From Bacteroidota bacterium (GTDB lineage: Bacteria; Bacteroidota; Bacteroidia; UKL13-3), in assembly GCA_947462865.1 (NCBI GenBank), contig CANHRW010000101.1, forward strand, positions 1 to 7,261: a stretch of DNA of 7,261 nt, in the 5' to 3' direction. Made by a program: the position numbers and the translations under genes. The notes beneath the pieces were generated by a model, which worked only from the letters and a program-made list of their open reading frames with translations, was not told the origin of the DNA and did not search any database. This document shows positions 4,958-7,261 of the stretch, one piece after another. The stretch's first letter is position 1. Every line of letters begins with the position of its first letter.

Positions 4958-7261
4958 TTGAAAACATTTTTCAAATATCTTATTTGCTTATTTACCTTTT
5001 GCATATTGGACACTCGTGCCCATGCAGCAATTGTAAGTAATGGCTTGGTTGCGCGCTACGATGCGGCCAATGCAAGTTCTTACAGCGGCACTGGAAACAG
5101 GTTGAACAATTTACAAAATGCGGGGTATGCTACGCTTTATAACAGTCCGAGTTACAATGCGACTGGCACCCCATACCTATCTTTTAATGGCAGCAATCAG
5201 TATTTTATGACTGAAAATCTGACGAATTTTTTTCCAGGAACATATGGTTCAAAATCAAATGCCATTTCTGTTTATTTGTGGGTATACCCAACAGATGCAG
5301 GAGTTTTAGTTGCAGAACAAGGTCAAACAACATTAGATGGAGGTTGGTATGATGCGCAAATTGAAATTACAAATGTGATTGGAAATTCAGGCACATTGAG
5401 GTGTGGCACTTGGTCTGGCTCAGTCATTCAATCTGTAAGCACCACCATCACGCTCAACCAATGGAATTTCATTGGTATCTCGCATACTGGTACAAGCTTA
5501 AAAGCATACCTCAATGGGGTCAACTTTGGAACAAGAAATTTTGTGCGATCATCCCCTTTCAACAACAATGCAAACCAGTATTATACATTTGGGGCTGGTA
5601 CTGCTACCAATATGGGTGATGGCACCTATACCAATGCGCGTTTTGGTCAAATGGGTGTTTATAACACTGCATTGACAGATGCAGAAATGAGGCAAAATTA
5701 TGAAACAATTGCTGGCCCTTCAATTGCCAGCTCTTTACTCAATTTTAGTGGAGTAACTCAAACTAGTTTTGCCAGTAATTGGACCAATGGAAACGGGCAA
5801 GGCAGATTGGTGGTTTGTAGGCCTAGTTCTGCTAGTATTACCATCCCGTCTAATGCTACAAATTACACATCAAATTCAAGCTACGGAAGTGGAACCGCAT
5901 TGGGAAATGGCTATGTTGTAGGATCTGGAGCCATTTCAAGCCTTACACTTTCTAATTTACAAGCCAATACCAATTATTGTTTAGACATTTTTGAATACAA
6001 TGGCAGTGTCAGTTCAAGCAATGCTTTATTTTTGAGCAGCAGTTATTTAACTGGATGTAGAACAACCTTAGTAAATACGCCTAGTATTGGTTCAAGCACT
6101 TTTAATACAAGCGCTATTTCAAGTAACGCTTGGTCTGGAAATTGGACCACAGGTAACGGTTCCAACAGAATTGTCATTTGCAGACCCAGTGCGGCAAGCC
6201 AAACTGCTCCAAATAATTTCAGCAATTATACGACTAACTCAGTGTATGGTTCTGGAAGTACAATTGGCAGCGGCTATGTAGTTGGAACAGGCGCCATCAG
6301 TTCAATTGCCATAAGCAATCTGAGTGCGAACACCGCTTATTGCATAGATGTGTATGAGTTCAATGGCAGTATCACTAACAACACAGCCATTTTTGGCAAT
6401 ACTGCTTTGAGTACTTGCAATACCACTTATTTTACAACTCCTAGTGTTGCTCCTAGTAACTTCAATACTGTTTCCATTAGCAGCAATGCATGGTCTGGAA
6501 ATTGGACCATTGGTAATGGTTCAAACAGAATAGTTATTTGCAGACCTAGTGCTGCAAGCCAAACTGCTCCAAGCAATTTTAGCAATTATACAGCTAACTC
6601 AGCGTATGGTTCTGGAAGTACAATTGGCAGTGGTTATGTAGTTGGAGCAGGCGCCATCAATTCAATTGCCATTAGCAACCTCAGTGCCAACACCGCTTAT
6701 TGCATAGATGTGTATGAGTTCAATGGCAGTAGCAGCACAGCTGTTTTTGGCAATACCGCTTTGAGTGCTTGCAATACCACAAATTACGGTATCCCTTCTA
6801 CTGGGTCAAGTAATTTAACATTTACAACAGTTACTGATTCAAGCCTTTTTGGTCAATTCAGTTCTGGTGCCGGAACTGGAAGATTGATTGTTTGTAGACC
6901 CAGTCATTTGGCTTTAACAAATCCTCAAAACAATACAGTATATGCTGCATCAACTACCTACGGACAGGGATCAACTATTGGTAATGGCTTTGTAATTGGA
7001 ATAGGAAATTCGGCAAACCTTACTGTATCTGGATTAACAACAAATGCTGCTTATTGTATAGATATTTTTGAATACAACGGAATCATCAATGATGCATCTG
7101 CCGTATTCAATACCAACCATGTTTTAACCAATTGCCAAAAAACCAATATGGTATATCCATTTACAGGTGCTTCGGCTTTTACCGTTACTCAAAACAACCC
7201 TACTTCTTTGTCTGTTTCTTGGACCAATGGTGATGGAAATGGCAGAATTGTGATGGTTAGC
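4958..7261 (+). CDS. Secreted LamG-domain protein with tandem fibronectin-III-like repeats (3' end outside window)
   Basis: A single frame runs without a stop from 4958 to the window end, giving 768 residues of a longer protein. The start is TTG at 4958; the nearest upstream in-frame stop is at 4937-4939, and the first in-frame ATG is residue 84, inside the LamG domain. TTG gives a convincing signal peptide, 'MKTFFKYLICLFTFCILD' then TRAHA|A, cleaved after A23. Residues about 25-253 form a LamG/concanavalin A-like domain: 'GLVARYDAAN', 'YLSFNGSNQYF', 'ISVYLWVYPTDAG', 'LNQWNFIGISHTG', and the typical end 'NTALTDAEMRQNYETI'. Four complete repeats (254-374, 375-494, 495-612, 613-733) and the start of a fifth follow. 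Each reads roughly SxxWTxGNGxxRxVxCRPS ... YGSGxxIGxGYVVG ... L.aNt.YC.D..E.NGS. Such arrays are frequent in secreted Bacteroidota proteins, often with a T9SS sorting domain, which would lie beyond the window. Likely roles are adhesion or glycan binding; no enzyme domain is visible. Confidence 0.88.
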   Translation, partial: MKTFFKYLICLFTFCILDTRAHAAIVSNGLVARYDAANASSYSGTGNRLNNLQNAGYATLYNSPSYNATGTPYLSFNGSNQYFMTENLTNFFPGTYGSKSNAISVYLWVYPTDAGVLVAEQGQTTLDGGWYDAQIEITNVIGNSGTLRCGTWSGSVIQSVSTTITLNQWNFIGISHTGTSLKAYLNGVNFGTRNFVRSSPFNNNANQYYTFGAGTATNMGDGTYTNARFGQMGVYNTALTDAEMRQNYETIAGPSIASSLLNFSGVTQTSFASNWTNGNGQGRLVVCRPSSASITIPSNATNYTSNSSYGSGTALGNGYVVGSGAISSLTLSNLQANTNYCLDIFEYNGSVSSSNALFLSSSYLTGCRTTLVNTPSIGSSTFNTSAISSNAWSGNWTTGNGSNRIVICRPSAASQTAPNNFSNYTTNSVYGSGSTIGSGYVVGTGAISSIAISNLSANTAYCIDVYEFNGSITNNTAIFGNTALSTCNTTYFTTPSVAPSNFNTVSISSNAWSGNWTIGNGSNRIVICRPSAASQTAPSNFSNYTANSAYGSGSTIGSGYVVGAGAINSIAISNLSANTAYCIDVYEFNGSSSTAVFGNTALSACNTTNYGIPSTGSSNLTFTTVTDSSLFGQFSSGAGTGRLIVCRPSHLALTNPQNNTVYAASTTYGQGSTIGNGFVIGIGNSANLTVSGLTTNAAYCIDIFEYNGIINDASAVFNTNHVLTNCQKTNMVYPFTGASAFTVTQNNPTSLSVSWTNGDGNGRIVMVS
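5717..7261 (+). repeat. Tandem array of ~120-residue fibronectin-III-like repeats, 4 complete plus 1 partial
   Basis: Units, measured from the proline that opens each linker, are R1 5717-6079 (121 residues), R2 6080-6439 (120), R3 6440-6793 (118), R4 6794-7156 (121) and R5 from 7157 (partial). All lie in phase in the LamG protein gene. R2 and R3 are very similar in DNA: comparing 6121-6370 with 6481-6730 at a fixed offset of 360 bases, I count 26 mismatches in 250 positions (about 90% identity) and only 6 amino-acid changes in 83. R1 and R4 are much more diverged. R3 is two residues shorter than R2 in the loop after 'YEFNGS'. R5 opens like R1 ('SVSWTNGDGNGRIVM') but lacks the CRPS motif. Confidence 0.93.

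Noticed and set aside
5401..6281. Short plus- and minus-strand frames inside the LamG/repeat gene
   Set aside because: The continuous frame from 4958 gives a LamG domain and four regular repeats across this stretch, so the other frames are shadows. There is no sign of a frameshift in the main frame.
5717..7261. Could the periodic repeats be a CRISPR array or a mobile repeat?
   Set aside because: The period is about 360 bases, in phase with a coding frame, with mostly silent differences between copies. This is protein domain repetition, not short repeats with unique spacers.

Overview
The window is AT-rich DNA (roughly 35-40% G+C by eye) and reads as a Bacteroidota chromosome, most likely from a Chitinophagales/Sphingobacteriales-type environmental lineage. 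The evidence is a PorQ-like type IX secretion gene next to cmk, a secreted GH92 mannosidase, a 'CKK' lipoprotein, glycine/serine/asparagine-rich surface repeats of a kind common in Bacteroidota, and little sign of Shine-Dalgarno sequences. Coding density is high and no gap reaches 300 bases.

Layout. Positions 1-330 hold the 3' end of a porQ-like gene, followed after 4 bases by cmk (cytidylate kinase, 335-1036). A small membrane protein of the DUF2062 type lies on the minus strand (1014-1466); its 3' end overlaps the end of cmk by 23 bases. A 73-base divergent spacer follows, then a long plus-strand gene (1540-4416) for a secreted GH92 family alpha-mannosidase with an appended chitobiase-C-like segment and a C-terminal discoidin (F5/8 type C) domain. 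A spacer of about 150 bases with a short hairpin leads to a two-gene unit: a small predicted lipoprotein (4569-4949) and, 8 bases on, a large secreted protein (4958 to beyond the window end). The latter has a signal peptide, a LamG/concanavalin A-like domain and at least four complete tandem fibronectin-III-like repeats of 118-121 residues.

How the genes fit together. porQ-cmk is a housekeeping pair. PorQ belongs to the type IX secretion system, so the cell probably has this route, and the LamG repeat protein is a plausible client; its C-terminus, where a sorting domain would lie, is outside the window. The GH92 enzyme is an isolated glycan-degrading gene with no SusC/SusD partner in view. 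The lipoprotein/LamG-repeat pair looks like one transcription unit making surface or secreted proteins.

Most notable observations: each repeat of the LamG protein carries three conserved cysteines, the first two always 54 residues apart; two neighbouring repeats are about 90% identical in DNA; and three of the five genes with a start in the window can only begin at a non-ATG codon, apparently TTG followed by AAA. I see no defence system, mobile element, CRISPR array or RNA gene.
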